A stretch of 64,000 nt of DNA, taken from CALMBW01 sp963779645. GTDB lineage: Bacteria; Actinomycetota; CADDZG01; WHSQ01. Location of the stretch: positions 372,001 to 436,000 of the forward strand of contig CAVZYX010000005.1 of assembly GCA_963779645.1 (NCBI GenBank), in the 5' to 3' direction. The notes under the pieces are model-generated. The model saw only the letters and a program-made list of their open reading frames with translations, was not told the DNA's origin and ran no database searches. Within the stretch, counting starts at the first letter, position 1; the number at the start of each line of letters is the position of its first letter. The position numbers were made by a program, and so were the translations under genes. Of this stretch, positions 33,480 to 42,072 are shown piece by piece.

Positions 33480-35804
33480 CTACGCGTCGACCGATGCAGC
33501 TGCTTCGAAGCCAGCGTCCTCCATGCCTTCAGTCTTTCGCTTGCTGAAAGCGATGGCAGCGAGCAACACGGCGAGCGCGGCAGCCGCGATCGCGTAACGT
33601 GCCCCGTCGTTATCCCTCAGGTTGATAACCGCCGGCAAGATCAGAAGAGACACGAGGTTCATCACTTTGATCAGCGGGTTGAGGGCAGGACCGGCGGTGT
33701 CCTTGAATGGGTCACCAACCGTGTCGCCGATAACGGCAGCCTTGTGAGCCTCTGAGCCTTTACCACCCAGGTTGCCGTCCTCGATGTACTTCTTCGCGTT
33801 GTCCCATGCGCCACCGGAGTTACTGAGGAAGTTAGCCATCAGCTGCCCGGTGAGGATCACTGCGGCCAGGAACGCACCCAGTGCGAAGTAGTTGATACCG
33901 AACCCGATGATGACCGGTGTCAGGACCGCGAGGAGAGCCGGCGTAGCCAACTCACGCAGCGAGGCCGCAGTGCAGATATCGATAACCGGACCGTAGTCGG
34001 GCCGCTTCTCGCCCTTCATGATCAGACCGTCGGCGAACTGGCGGCGAACCTCTTGCACAACAACCGCCGCCGTACGACCGACCGCTCGGATAGCGAGGGC
34101 CGAGAACAGGAATGCGACCGAGCCGCCTATCAGAAGGCCTATGAATGTCTTCGGATCAGCGACGTTGATCGAGGTTTCGATGGAACGGAAGATCTCGTCG
34201 CCTTCCAGTCCCAGGTCTAGCTCTGACACGATCGTTTCGATAAACGATGCGAACAGCGCAACGGCCGCGATAACCGCCGACCCGATGGCGAAACCTTTCG
34301 TAACGGCCTTCGTGGTGTTACCAACGGCGTCGAGGCTGACCATGATGCGCTCGGCCTCGCCCTCGAACTCACCCGACATCTCCGCGATTCCTGCTGCGTT
34401 GTCTGCCACCGGTCCGAATGTGTCCTCGGATACAACAACTCCCGTGGTGGCGAGCATGCCCATACCGGTGAGAGCAACAAGGTAGAGCGAGAACTGGATG
34501 TTTCCTCCGCCCAATGCGATGGCGGCCGCTAGTGCGCCGGCGATCGCGACGATCGCCCACACGGAAGACTCGAGACCGGACGAGATACCCGAAAGGATCG
34601 TCGTCGCAGGGCCAGTCTTGGTGGACTGTGCGATCTCTTGCACCGGCGCGGTCTCGGTTGAGGTGAAGTACTCGGTCAACCGGCTAACGACTTGGGCAAG
34701 CACGAGCCCGATCACCACAGCACCGAAGACTTTCCAGCCCTCGTTGCCGTTCTCGTTACCGACGTAGAAGTGCGCTACCAGGAAGGTACCGATGACCGTC
34801 AGGACACCAGCGGTGAGGAATCCGCGGTTGATCGGCGCCATCGCGCTCTTGTCCTTTTCGGTAGCACGCACCGAGTACACGCCGACGATCGATGCCAGGA
34901 CTCCGATCGCACGAGCGATCACTGGAAAGATCAAGCCGAGGGCCGGGTTGGCTCCGATCGAATCGAACGCTGCAACTCCAAGGATGATGGATGCAACGAG
35001 CGTGACCTCGTATGACTCGAAGAGGTCGGCAGCCATACCCGCGCAGTCACCGACGTTGTCACCGACGTTGTCTGCGATCGTCGCGGGGTTACGCGGGTCA
35101 TCCTCCGGGATCCCGGCTTCGACCTTCCCGACGAGGTCCGCACCGACGTCGGCGGCCTTCGTGAAGATCCCACCACCGACCCGCAGGAACAGCGCGAGGA
35201 GCGATCCACCGAAACCGAAACCGATCAAGATCGCGCTGGACGTGTTCTGGAAAGCCATGATGATGACCGTCGCTCCGAGCAGACCGAGACCCACCGTGAA
35301 CATCCCTGCGACTCCACCTGTACGGAAAGCCACCTTGAGGGCCGCGGGAAGCGACCCGCTTTTCGCCGCTGCCGCCGTACGAACGTTGCCTCGCACGGCA
35401 AGGCTCATCCCGATGAATCCGGTGAGCCCCGACATCGCGCAACCGGCGATGAAGGCCAGGGTCCTGAAGATCCCCGACTCGGCGAAGCTGAGGGCCGTGG
35501 CCCCGTCCGGCTTCAACACCTCCGTTGACGTCAAGAAGACGACAATGACAAGAGGAATAAGGATCATCAGGATTGTGCGGAACTGGCGTTTCAGATACGC
35601 CATCGCACCTTCCTGGATCGCGGTGGCGATCTCGATCATCTTCGGGGTTCCCTGATCCGCGGCGAGAACGCCCTTCATCAGTAGGAAGCCGACCCCGATG
35701 GCCAGAATTGCAGTCGCGCCCGAGAAGATCAACCAGAACCACTCGGCTCCACCGAGTGTGAACTCCTGGTATCCCCCTTCGGACGCAAGAAGCAGATGCT
35801 CCAT
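33480..35804 (-). CDS. hppA: Membrane-bound proton-pumping pyrophosphatase
   Basis: 774 residues with about 16 hydrophobic helices. Couples pyrophosphate hydrolysis to proton export. The substrate site is clear: ADVGADLVGKVEAGIPEDDP (the DVGADLVGK...E motif) followed by ADNVGDNVGDCAGMAADLFE. The segment DAVGNTTKAVTKGFAIGSA has Lys where K+-dependent enzymes have Ala, which predicts the K+-independent H+-pumping class. The C-terminal FKDTAGPALNPLIKVMNLVSLL is typical. It would help energise the membrane and recycle pyrophosphate from biosynthesis. Confidence 0.95.
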   Translation of the reverse strand: MEHLLLASEGGYQEFTLGGAEWFWLIFSGATAILAIGVGFLLMKGVLAADQGTPKMIEIATAIQEGAMAYLKRQFRTILMILIPLVIVVFLTSTEVLKPDGATALSFAESGIFRTLAFIAGCAMSGLTGFIGMSLAVRGNVRTAAAAKSGSLPAALKVAFRTGGVAGMFTVGLGLLGATVIIMAFQNTSSAILIGFGFGGSLLALFLRVGGGIFTKAADVGADLVGKVEAGIPEDDPRNPATIADNVGDNVGDCAGMAADLFESYEVTLVASIILGVAAFDSIGANPALGLIFPVIARAIGVLASIVGVYSVRATEKDKSAMAPINRGFLTAGVLTVIGTFLVAHFYVGNENGNEGWKVFGAVVIGLVLAQVVSRLTEYFTSTETAPVQEIAQSTKTGPATTILSGISSGLESSVWAIVAIAGALAAAIALGGGNIQFSLYLVALTGMGMLATTGVVVSEDTFGPVADNAAGIAEMSGEFEGEAERIMVSLDAVGNTTKAVTKGFAIGSAVIAAVALFASFIETIVSELDLGLEGDEIFRSIETSINVADPKTFIGLLIGGSVAFLFSALAIRAVGRTAAVVVQEVRRQFADGLIMKGEKRPDYGPVIDICTAASLRELATPALLAVLTPVIIGFGINYFALGAFLAAVILTGQLMANFLSNSGGAWDNAKKYIEDGNLGGKGSEAHKAAVIGDTVGDPFKDTAGPALNPLIKVMNLVSLLILPAVINLRDNDGARYAIAAAALAVLLAAIAFSKRKTEGMEDAGFEAAASVDA

Positions 35805-35830
35805 GTCCGTCCTTTCTCTTCTTGTGTCCT

Positions 35831-36496
35831 TTACGACACTTTCTTGACGAAGATCTGGTTGGCGATCTTCTCGCCGACCGTTCTCTCCTTACCTTCGACG
35901 CGCAACACAAGCGGCCCGTCGAAGGGGTGCTTCTCACGCACCTCGACGCGCACACCGGGACGAAGCCCTAACGTGTCGAGGAACTTCACAACTTCTGGAT
36001 CCGTGGAACCCGGCACCGCCACCTCGGCGATATCTCCGGGCTGCAGGGCATATAGCGGAGGCAGCTCGAGCAGATCGTCGGTGCCTGTGTCGGGGATAGG
36101 GAAACCGTGAGGGCAGGTCTCCGGACGATGAAGCGCCACGAAAAGTCTGTCCTCAACTTCTTGAGGGAGCTCGTGTTCGAAAGCTCCCGCGAGACGATCG
36201 GCTTCGTTCCACGCGTAACCGAGCATGTCGCTCAGGAAACGCTCAACGATGCGATGACGCCTGATCGCCGCGATCGCGATCCGCCGTCCGGTGTTCGTCA
36301 GCTCAACACCTTTGTACGGCGTGTGATCGACGAGGTTCCGTTCGGCCAGTTTCTTGATGGTGGTGGTCACCGTCCCGGGCGAAAGGTGCAGTTTGTCTGC
36401 GAGCGCGCCCGTAGGAGCACCTTCGCCGTCCTTGGCGAGGCGGTAGATGGCCTTGAGGGCCTCTCGGTCGGATTTCGAGAGTTCGGTGGTAGTCAT
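35831..36496 (-). CDS. DtxR-like metal-dependent transcriptional regulator
   Basis: 221 residues from ATG 36496; a start at 36538 would lie upstream of the predicted -10. N-terminal winged helix (ALADKLHLSPGTVTTTIKKLAERNLVDH), then the dimerisation and metal-binding domain (RRHRIVERFL, AFEHELPQEVEDRL, CPHGFPIPD), and a C-terminal SH3-like FeoA domain (ALQPGDIAEVAVPG...KFLDTLGLRPGVRVEV). Two ligand positions differ from DtxR/IdeR: the places of His98 and Cys102 appear to hold Asp and Gly, so metal choice is uncertain. A palindrome sits just upstream of the -10, fitting autoregulation. Confidence 0.85.
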   Translation of the reverse strand: MTTTELSKSDREALKAIYRLAKDGEGAPTGALADKLHLSPGTVTTTIKKLAERNLVDHTPYKGVELTNTGRRIAIAAIRRHRIVERFLSDMLGYAWNEADRLAGAFEHELPQEVEDRLFVALHRPETCPHGFPIPDTGTDDLLELPPLYALQPGDIAEVAVPGSTDPEVVKFLDTLGLRPGVRVEVREKHPFDGPLVLRVEGKERTVGEKIANQIFVKKVS

Positions 36497-36509
36497 TTGG
36501 GCAGCCGGA

Positions 36510-36533
36510 AAGATAACTTTTGAGCGCCCAAAA
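36510..36533 (-). promoter_or_regulatory. Promoter and palindromic operator of the DtxR-like gene
   Basis: On the minus strand TATCTT (36510-36515) is a good -10. Immediately upstream lies TTTTGGGCGCTCAAAA (36518-36533), a 16-base palindrome with one mismatched pair, in the -35 to -15 region. A dimeric repressor bound there would block the promoter. Confidence 0.45.
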
Positions 36534-36621
36534 ATCAAATCGTCAACCTCAGGGACTACCTAAGCAATCCGCGCGCCGAAAAGGTCGTATAGCGACCTAA
36601 TTCCTACGAAGAATCGGGGGG

Positions 36622-37026
36622 TCAGAAGCTGAGGCGGGTTACGGTCCCAGCGCCGTCGGCGCCGGGGCGGGTTTCGTAGGACTCCACGAGCGACTGGAGC
36701 AATGCCACGGACATCGCCTGCCTGGTAGCTATCCCCTGGCTGTCCTCGAGACTGGATGCTGCTGCCTCGGGAACCTGGTCCTCTACCTCGACGGTGACCC
36801 GGCCCCCCTCTTCCTCAGCGATCCACCTGATCAGGATGGGGGCCGTGGAGCCGGCTTCCTCGGTTGCCATGACCGCGTTCGTGCAAGCCTCGGAAACGAC
36901 GATCTTCAGGTCATCGACCTTGTCCTCGTCGAATCCCGAGCTGCGCGCGAGCGATGCGAGCGCGAGCCTGACCACGCCGACGTAACCGGGGCGAGAAGGA
37001 ATCTCGATCTCAACGGGGGGGGTCAA
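36622..37026 (-). CDS. Anti-sigma factor / Ser-Thr kinase, RsbW-like
   Basis: 134 residues. GHKL-type ATPase of the RsbW/SpoIIAB group: N-box VVSEACTNAVMA around residue 45, and SQGIATRQAMSVALLQSLVESYE in place of the G1/G2 region. The canonical DxGxG is weak (EDQVPEAAASS), so ATP binding should be checked. The RsbV-like gene lies 6 bases upstream on the same strand. The two form the kinase and antagonist of a partner-switching system, but no partner sigma factor is adjacent. Confidence 0.8.
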   Translation of the reverse strand: MTPPVEIEIPSRPGYVGVVRLALASLARSSGFDEDKVDDLKIVVSEACTNAVMATEEAGSTAPILIRWIAEEEGGRVTVEVEDQVPEAAASSLEDSQGIATRQAMSVALLQSLVESYETRPGADGAGTVTRLSF

Positions 37027-37032
37027 TCCGAT

Positions 37033-37380
37033 CTAGCTTTCGGACCCGGCGGAGGCAGCTTCCTCAACCGAGCCATGGATCGGGAACACCTTCGTGAGCC
37101 CCGTGATCTTGAAGATCTTCAGGATCTTGTCTTGCGTACAGACGAGGGACAGGCTCCCCTCGTGGGCCTTGACTCGCTTAAGAGCGCCCACCAGAACGCC
37201 GAGTCCGGTGGAGTCCAGGAAATCGACTCCCTCGAGATTGACGATCACATCGTATGAGCCTTCAGACACCAGCTCGATCAGCTTCTCGCGCAGCTTCGGA
37301 GCTGTGTAGACGTCGATCTCGCCTTTCACGTCCACTACTGAATGCGAATCGACTTTCCTCACATCGAGGCCCAACTCCAT
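37033..37380 (-). CDS. Anti-sigma factor antagonist, STAS domain (RsbV-like)
   Basis: 115 residues from ATG 37380, which has AAGGAGG six bases upstream. Longer frames have no site. STAS domain: VVDVKGEIDVYTAPKLREKL, then VNLEGVDFLDSTGLGVLVGALKR, where Ser in DSTGLG is the residue phosphorylated by the RsbW-type kinase. Unphosphorylated, the protein binds the kinase and frees the sigma factor. It is followed after 6 bases by the RsbW-like gene. Confidence 0.9.
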   Translation of the reverse strand: MELGLDVRKVDSHSVVDVKGEIDVYTAPKLREKLIELVSEGSYDVIVNLEGVDFLDSTGLGVLVGALKRVKAHEGSLSLVCTQDKILKIFKITGLTKVFPIHGSVEEAASAGSES

Positions 37381-37556
37381 GTACATCCTCCTTGTTGGTA
37401 ACGTACTTTCTTCGAGAGCCGGCACCTGAGACGGTGGGCGCTCGGCTTGCACTACTTCCCCCACAGGCGGCCAATCCTAACCGCCGGTCCCAGACCGGCA
37501 GGGAGAATCCGCCGTTCTCGAAGGCCCTCGGGCTAGCGTGGAGAACGTGAGGGGTT

Positions 37557-37577
37557 ACCGGCGTGGGGTACGCCGGT
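37557..37577. terminator. Hairpin in the 37465-37632 intergenic region
   Basis: ACCGGCGT and ACGCCGGT make a perfect 8-base stem with a 5-base loop, followed by CTTT on the plus strand. It lies between the divergent RsbV-like gene and the membrane protein gene at 37633, so it is more likely a 5' leader hairpin or operator than a terminator. TAAATACATA at 37608-37617 is a possible -10 region of the downstream gene. Confidence 0.35.
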
Positions 37578-37632
37578 CTTTAGAGAGCGGCTCGCGGGAG
37601 CCGGAACCTAAATACATATCGCGGGAGTCCTT

Positions 37633-38238
37633 ATGAGCGTGATGATGCGTACTGAACGTCGCCCATGGGTCTGGTGGGCGGTTGGTGGAGGGATTCTGGT
37701 GGCCGCCCTGGTTCTGATCGGCACCCTGGCCGTTCCCGCCGACCAACCCGTGATGACGTCCGACGCCCCAGCCGTGACGGTGGGAGCCGACGGGGTGGCT
37801 CTGCCCCAGGCCTCTTGGGACGTAGGGGTGTTCCCCGCAGGGGCCGGCAAGCCCACGAAGGCTCAGAAAGCGGTTGTCACGGCTCAACGCGACGACCTCA
37901 AGGTACTGGTCGAAAACATCTACAACGCTCTTCTGATGGAAGGCAGCGTCTCGTCCATCAAGGGGAAGTCCATCACCGAGGAGGCCGGGGCGGCTCTCGA
38001 TCGCTCCAAGCTGCTCTTGCCCAAGGGCATGTCCGAGGTCCAGACGGTCAAACGGGTAGCGAGCATCGGCGTCGACACCAAGGCGACACACGCCGCGGCG
38101 AAGGTCATCGTCTCTTTCAAGGGGATGCTCGATGGAAAGCCGGTCCGGATGATGCACCGGTCGACCCTTTGGCTCCAGCGCGGCCCCCGAGGTTGGAAGG
38201 TCATCGCGTACTCCGGTGAGATGGGACGCCTTAAGTGA
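37633..38238 (+). CDS. Membrane-anchored extracytoplasmic protein, unknown family
   Basis: 201 residues, ATG with GGGAG 5 bases upstream. One transmembrane helix (about 12-33, WVWWAVGGGILVAALVLIGTLAV) anchors a domain of about 165 residues outside. The outer part has a helix-strand pattern ending in MMHRSTLWLQRGPRGWKVIAYSGEM, which resembles NTF2/Mce-associated-like folds. The weak similarity gives no function. The start of the LCP gene overlaps its stop by 4 bases, so a cell-envelope role is likely. Confidence 0.7.
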   Translation: MSVMMRTERRPWVWWAVGGGILVAALVLIGTLAVPADQPVMTSDAPAVTVGADGVALPQASWDVGVFPAGAGKPTKAQKAVVTAQRDDLKVLVENIYNALLMEGSVSSIKGKSITEEAGAALDRSKLLLPKGMSEVQTVKRVASIGVDTKATHAAAKVIVSFKGMLDGKPVRMMHRSTLWLQRGPRGWKVIAYSGEMGRLK

Positions 38239-39113
38239 TCAAACGCATCGCTAGCCTTCTCGTTCTTATCGCGACGATCGTCGCCGGTTTTCCGCTGCTC
38301 GGCGCCAACCAACTGGCCGCCGCGCCGGTTCTCTTCGGGAAGGTCCACGATTCGTTCGACCCGAATAGCGGGAAGATCTTCGTTCTCGTGATCGGCACCG
38401 ATGCTCGCAGTGGCAACCCGAACTCGCGTGCCGACGCGATCCACATCGTTGGCATCAACACCGACACGATGAAGGGCGGGATCCTTAACTTCCCTCGCGA
38501 TTCGTGGGTGAACATCCCCGGTTACGGAACCTCGAAGATCAACGAGGCGGTAACGGCCGGCGGGCCGGAACTTCTTGCGAAGACGCTGGAAGGCGTCACG
38601 GGCATCCGCCTCGACTACTGGATCATGACCGGCTTCGACGGATTCCAAGGAGCCGTCAAGGACCTGGGTGGGGTAAAGATGAACCTCCCTTCGCCGGTGC
38701 ACGATCCCGGTTACTCCGGAGCGAACCTTAGGGCGGGGACATACAGGTTGAAGGGCTTCGAAGCCCTGGCCTACGCAAGGACGCGTCACGCCTTCGGTCA
38801 GGGGGACCTCGCACGTACCTACAACCAGTCGCGCATCCTGCTGGCTCTTCTTTCGCAGTTCCGAGACGAAGTAACCGAGAACCCGTCTGCGCTACTTCGC
38901 TGGATGTCGGTCGCGAAAGAGCACACACGACTCGACATATCTCCAGACGAGATGTTCGAGCTCGGGGTTCTGGCGTCGCAGGTCAAGGCGCGGGATGTTT
39001 CGAACGTGACGGTCCCGGTCAGCCTAGGCTCGGTTGGCCTCGCGAGCGTCGTGTTCATTCAGGACGGGGCTCGCTCTCTATACGAACATTTTCGGGAGCA
39101 CGGGAGCCTCTAA
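38235..39113 (+). CDS. LytR-CpsA-Psr (LCP) family protein
   Basis: 292 residues with an N-terminal membrane anchor (about 3-25). LCP core: LVIGTDARSGNPNSRADAIHIVGIN, GGILNFPRDSWVNIPGYG, SKINEAVTAGGPELLAKTLE and ALAYARTRHAFGQGDLARTYNQ, with the conserved Asp and Arg residues that bind the polyprenyl-pyrophosphate head group. The family attaches glycopolymers to peptidoglycan outside the membrane. It is translationally coupled to the anchored protein upstream, and its last 59 bases overlap the convergent histidine kinase gene. Confidence 0.92.
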   Translation: MIKRIASLLVLIATIVAGFPLLGANQLAAAPVLFGKVHDSFDPNSGKIFVLVIGTDARSGNPNSRADAIHIVGINTDTMKGGILNFPRDSWVNIPGYGTSKINEAVTAGGPELLAKTLEGVTGIRLDYWIMTGFDGFQGAVKDLGGVKMNLPSPVHDPGYSGANLRAGTYRLKGFEALAYARTRHAFGQGDLARTYNQSRILLALLSQFRDEVTENPSALLRWMSVAKEHTRLDISPDEMFELGVLASQVKARDVSNVTVPVSLGSVGLASVVFIQDGARSLYEHFREHGSL

Positions 39114-40392
39114 GCAGTCGGTCGAGTGCCTTGTCGCTTCCGTCCGCCGGGAATCGTAAGAAGAATCGAGAACCCTCACCCTCACGGCTCGTGACATCGA
39201 TAGTGCCGCCATGCACTTCGAGGATCGTCCTCGCGATGCTCAATCCGATGCCCGTACCTCCCGCGGGGCGGGTATGCGATGAGTCCACCTGATGGAAGCG
39301 ATCGAAGATGCGATCCAGATCTGCTGGATGCACGCCGATGCCCCGGTCCGCCACTGAGATGCGAACCTCACCGTCGGTTACCTCGAGCTTTACCGTTACC
39401 ACCGACTGCGGATCAGAGAACTTCAGGGCGTTGTTGATCACCTTCCCCAATGCATTGCCGACCTTCTGTCCGTCGCAGAAGGCGCGGACCTCACCTAGTG
39501 GAGGGACCAACTCGATCCTTCGATCCGTGAAGATCCGGGCAGCCTCGACCTCCTCTCGAACCACTGCGACCATGTCGGCCCACGCCATATTCGGGATCAA
39601 TCTGCCCTGCTCCACCAAACCGATATCGATGATGTCCTGTACCAACGCGGCGAGACGTCCAGACTGTCGATCGATCATCTCAACGAGTGTCGTGTTCTCT
39701 TTCTCGGAAAGGGTGGGTCGTCTCGCTAGCGTGGCAGCAGCCCCCCTGATAGCCGTCAGAGGCGTGCGTAGCTCGTGCGAGATGTTCGTGACGAACGTGC
39801 CTCGCATCCGGTCCAGCTCCATGTAAGCGGCCGTTTCTCGCTCGGCCTCCAGAACCTCACGCTCAGACCTCCGCGCCACTTCAACGACATAGGAGACGAA
39901 CGCTGCGATCAAGAAGATGTATGCGATCCGCACGGGGAGTCGGTAAGAGGTGCCCTCGAACCCATCGATACCAACCACGATCAGATAGATGAGAGAGCTT
40001 CCAACCCCCGAGAGGTTCCCCGCAAGAGAACCGAATCGACCTATCGAAGCCGCTACCTCCGCGTAGAAGAGCGGGTAATAGGGAGATGAGAACCCACCCG
40101 TCGCATACAGCCAGACGCCGATAAGGACGTTGTCCAGGATCATGTTCGTCAGCGCGTAGGCGAATGTGAGCTCGCGAGTGGGGCGGACCGCGAGCGTTGC
40201 GAACGCATACAGCGTCGCCAGGACACAGATCACGTTCGCCAAGCCCCGCCTGTCGGATTCGGGAGCTAGAAGCTGATAGCTGGCGACATTGAACAGAACG
40301 ACCCCGAGTCGAATGAAGGAAACGACTCGTTCCGTTCGTCTAAGACGTTCAACAGGAGAAAGATGAGGGCTCAATAAGTCTCCGCGGCGCAC
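39055..40392 (-). CDS. Membrane sensor histidine kinase
   Basis: 445 residues. Residues about 20-180 hold six hydrophobic helices with short loops and no large sensor domain. A short coiled segment (EREVLEAERETAAYMELDRM) leads to HisKA with the phospho-acceptor in FVTNISHELRTPLT. The HATPase part has the N-box (LGKVINNALKFSD), G1 (ISVADRGIGV), F-box (FDRFHQVDSSHTR) and G2 (GGTGIGLSIA). No response regulator gene is adjacent; the receiver-only protein at 54786 is a distant candidate. The 3' end overlaps the LCP gene by 59 bases. Confidence 0.93.
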   Translation of the reverse strand: MRRGDLLSPHLSPVERLRRTERVVSFIRLGVVLFNVASYQLLAPESDRRGLANVICVLATLYAFATLAVRPTRELTFAYALTNMILDNVLIGVWLYATGGFSSPYYPLFYAEVAASIGRFGSLAGNLSGVGSSLIYLIVVGIDGFEGTSYRLPVRIAYIFLIAAFVSYVVEVARRSEREVLEAERETAAYMELDRMRGTFVTNISHELRTPLTAIRGAAATLARRPTLSEKENTTLVEMIDRQSGRLAALVQDIIDIGLVEQGRLIPNMAWADMVAVVREEVEAARIFTDRRIELVPPLGEVRAFCDGQKVGNALGKVINNALKFSDPQSVVTVKLEVTDGEVRISVADRGIGVHPADLDRIFDRFHQVDSSHTRPAGGTGIGLSIARTILEVHGGTIDVTSREGEGSRFFLRFPADGSDKALDRLLRGSRAPENVRIESEPRPE

Positions 40393-40478
40393 ATGGGTCC
40401 AGCATGACCCCTGCTTGATTCGGTGTCACTACACAGAAGGTCGGAGATTGTGCTTAGTCGCCGCCTTCGAAGAACCAC

Positions 40479-42056
40479 TTAGAAGGCTAGTTCGGCGGCG
40501 AACGCATCGGGGGCCAGCGGGCGGCCGGTGGCTTGCTGGATCACCTCGTCCCACCGCAAAGCCGAACCCGGATGAAACACGCGTTCCTTAAGCATGTTCC
40601 CCGCTTCCTTCGACCCGACGATCCCCCCGAACTCGGTCGTGGCGGTATCGACGAGCTGCGACGCGAGAAGATCCCCGAGCAGGTAGTTCTGGTAGTAAAC
40701 GGGGGCGACGGCGATGTGGATCTTGCTGGCCCATGCGCCCTCGGGAGCGGCCCCGTCGGGAAGCGAAACACCTTGGAATCGCTCGACGTAACTCCACCAA
40801 CGATCGTCGAGGTCGCCCTCGGGGTCGGAGTAGAGATCCCGTTCGAAGTACACCATCACCAAACCCCAGCGAGCGAACTGCAGACACTCCGCAGCGTTGG
40901 CGCGACGGAGTTCAGTCGCCAAGGTCTCGATCTCGCTCTTTGGTAGACCTGCGATCTGCTCGAGCCAGTTCGGATCTCTAACCATCCGACCGGACATCAG
41001 TGCGATCGCCTCGGTAACGAACGTGTGCGCAGGGAGCCGCAACAGATATGGCAGACGGCGATCGATGAAGATGTCGTAAGCAGCATGACCCGACTCGTGA
41101 AGCATCGTGTTCATCCAGCGCTCGCCTGGAACGTTGTTCGACAGGATCCGCACGTCTTCCTTGCGGTCCACCGAGATACAGAACGCGTGCTGGCACTTGC
41201 GATCGCGCGGGTACAGATCGCTGCCCTTCATCACCTTCCTTAGGTCGATGTCCCAACGAGCGAACGTCTCGATCGCCAGATCTTCGGCGGACACGTCGCC
41301 GAGTAGCCCGTCAAGGCTTACGCGACCATCCGGGGGCAGCTGCTGGAAGAACGGATCGGCGTAGTGCCACGGGTAGAGCTCGGTGGTTCCGAACCGCTGC
41401 GCCAGGTTGGCGTCGAGCTGGCCCTTCCATTTGGCGAAGGGTTCGTCCGTCAGGCTCTGGAGGTCGTCCAACACCCCGAACAACCATTCCTCGGGAAGTT
41501 CCTCGAGCTCGAGGCTCATCCTGTAGTAGTCGGCAAAGCCGAGTTTGCGTGCGGCAGCATTTCTGACCCTCACGAGTTCTCGGACGCGCTCGGCGACCTG
41601 TGCACCGACCTGCTTAGACCCTTGCCAGACTCGCTTCCGTTCCTCTGAGTCATCCGACAACCGAAGAACGTCTTCGATCTGGTTGTCGTTCATGCGCGCG
41701 CCGTCGACCACGGGTCGGAACGAGGCGAACTCGCTTTCAACCTCGGTAGACAGCGCCACTATCTCCTCGCGCTCGGCATCGGACATCTGATTACCGAGCA
41801 GAGACAGACGAAGGATCTCGAGCTGTCGCTTCAGGATGGGTTCGTGGAGTTCGTCGTCGAGCGCGCTGTTCACACGCTCCAGAGACTCGGGATCGCCTTT
41901 GAGCTTCAGTAGCTCTAGTTCGAGCTCGGCCCGTGCCCGGTCGTTCTCGGGGGTCGCTTCGATCTGTGATTGCCAGTACGCCTCGTGGAACTCCATCTCG
42001 AGTGCTTCTATCTTCGATCCAAGTTCGGCAACGAGTCGATGCGTTCTCTCTGTCAT
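40479..42056 (-). CDS. Zinc metallopeptidase, M2/M3-like
   Basis: 525 residues, no signal peptide. Mostly helical with the gluzincin site TMLHESGHAAYD (HExxH) and a downstream glutamate in HTFVTEAIALMSGRM, 29 to 30 residues further on. The surroundings resemble peptidyl-dipeptidases of family M2 and oligopeptidases of family M3, and I cannot decide between them. It probably trims peptides in the cytoplasm. TAGGGT is 6 bases before the ATG, so it may be leaderless and separate from the Tad genes that end 16 bases upstream. Confidence 0.82.
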   Translation of the reverse strand: MTERTHRLVAELGSKIEALEMEFHEAYWQSQIEATPENDRARAELELELLKLKGDPESLERVNSALDDELHEPILKRQLEILRLSLLGNQMSDAEREEIVALSTEVESEFASFRPVVDGARMNDNQIEDVLRLSDDSEERKRVWQGSKQVGAQVAERVRELVRVRNAAARKLGFADYYRMSLELEELPEEWLFGVLDDLQSLTDEPFAKWKGQLDANLAQRFGTTELYPWHYADPFFQQLPPDGRVSLDGLLGDVSAEDLAIETFARWDIDLRKVMKGSDLYPRDRKCQHAFCISVDRKEDVRILSNNVPGERWMNTMLHESGHAAYDIFIDRRLPYLLRLPAHTFVTEAIALMSGRMVRDPNWLEQIAGLPKSEIETLATELRRANAAECLQFARWGLVMVYFERDLYSDPEGDLDDRWWSYVERFQGVSLPDGAAPEGAWASKIHIAVAPVYYQNYLLGDLLASQLVDTATTEFGGIVGSKEAGNMLKERVFHPGSALRWDEVIQQATGRPLAPDAFAAELAF

Positions 42057-42062
42057 GCCCAG

Positions 42063-42068
42063 ACCCTA
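42063..42068 (-). promoter_or_regulatory. Candidate -10 element of the M2/M3-like peptidase gene
   Basis: TAGGGT on the minus strand, 6 bases before the ATG at 42056. It overlaps the last codons of the TadG-VanY gene. No ribosome site is seen. Confidence 0.35.
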
Positions 42069-42072
42069 CCGT

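Noticed and set aside
37465..37632. c-di-AMP (ydaO-type) riboswitch ahead of the envelope genes
   Set aside because: The region is GC-rich with hairpins, but I could not find the conserved ydaO sequence elements, so only a hairpin is reported.
37665..38219. Alternative 184-codon frame over the membrane-anchored protein gene
   Set aside because: Gly/Arg-rich and without a ribosome site. The 37633-38238 frame has a membrane anchor and GGGAG before its ATG.
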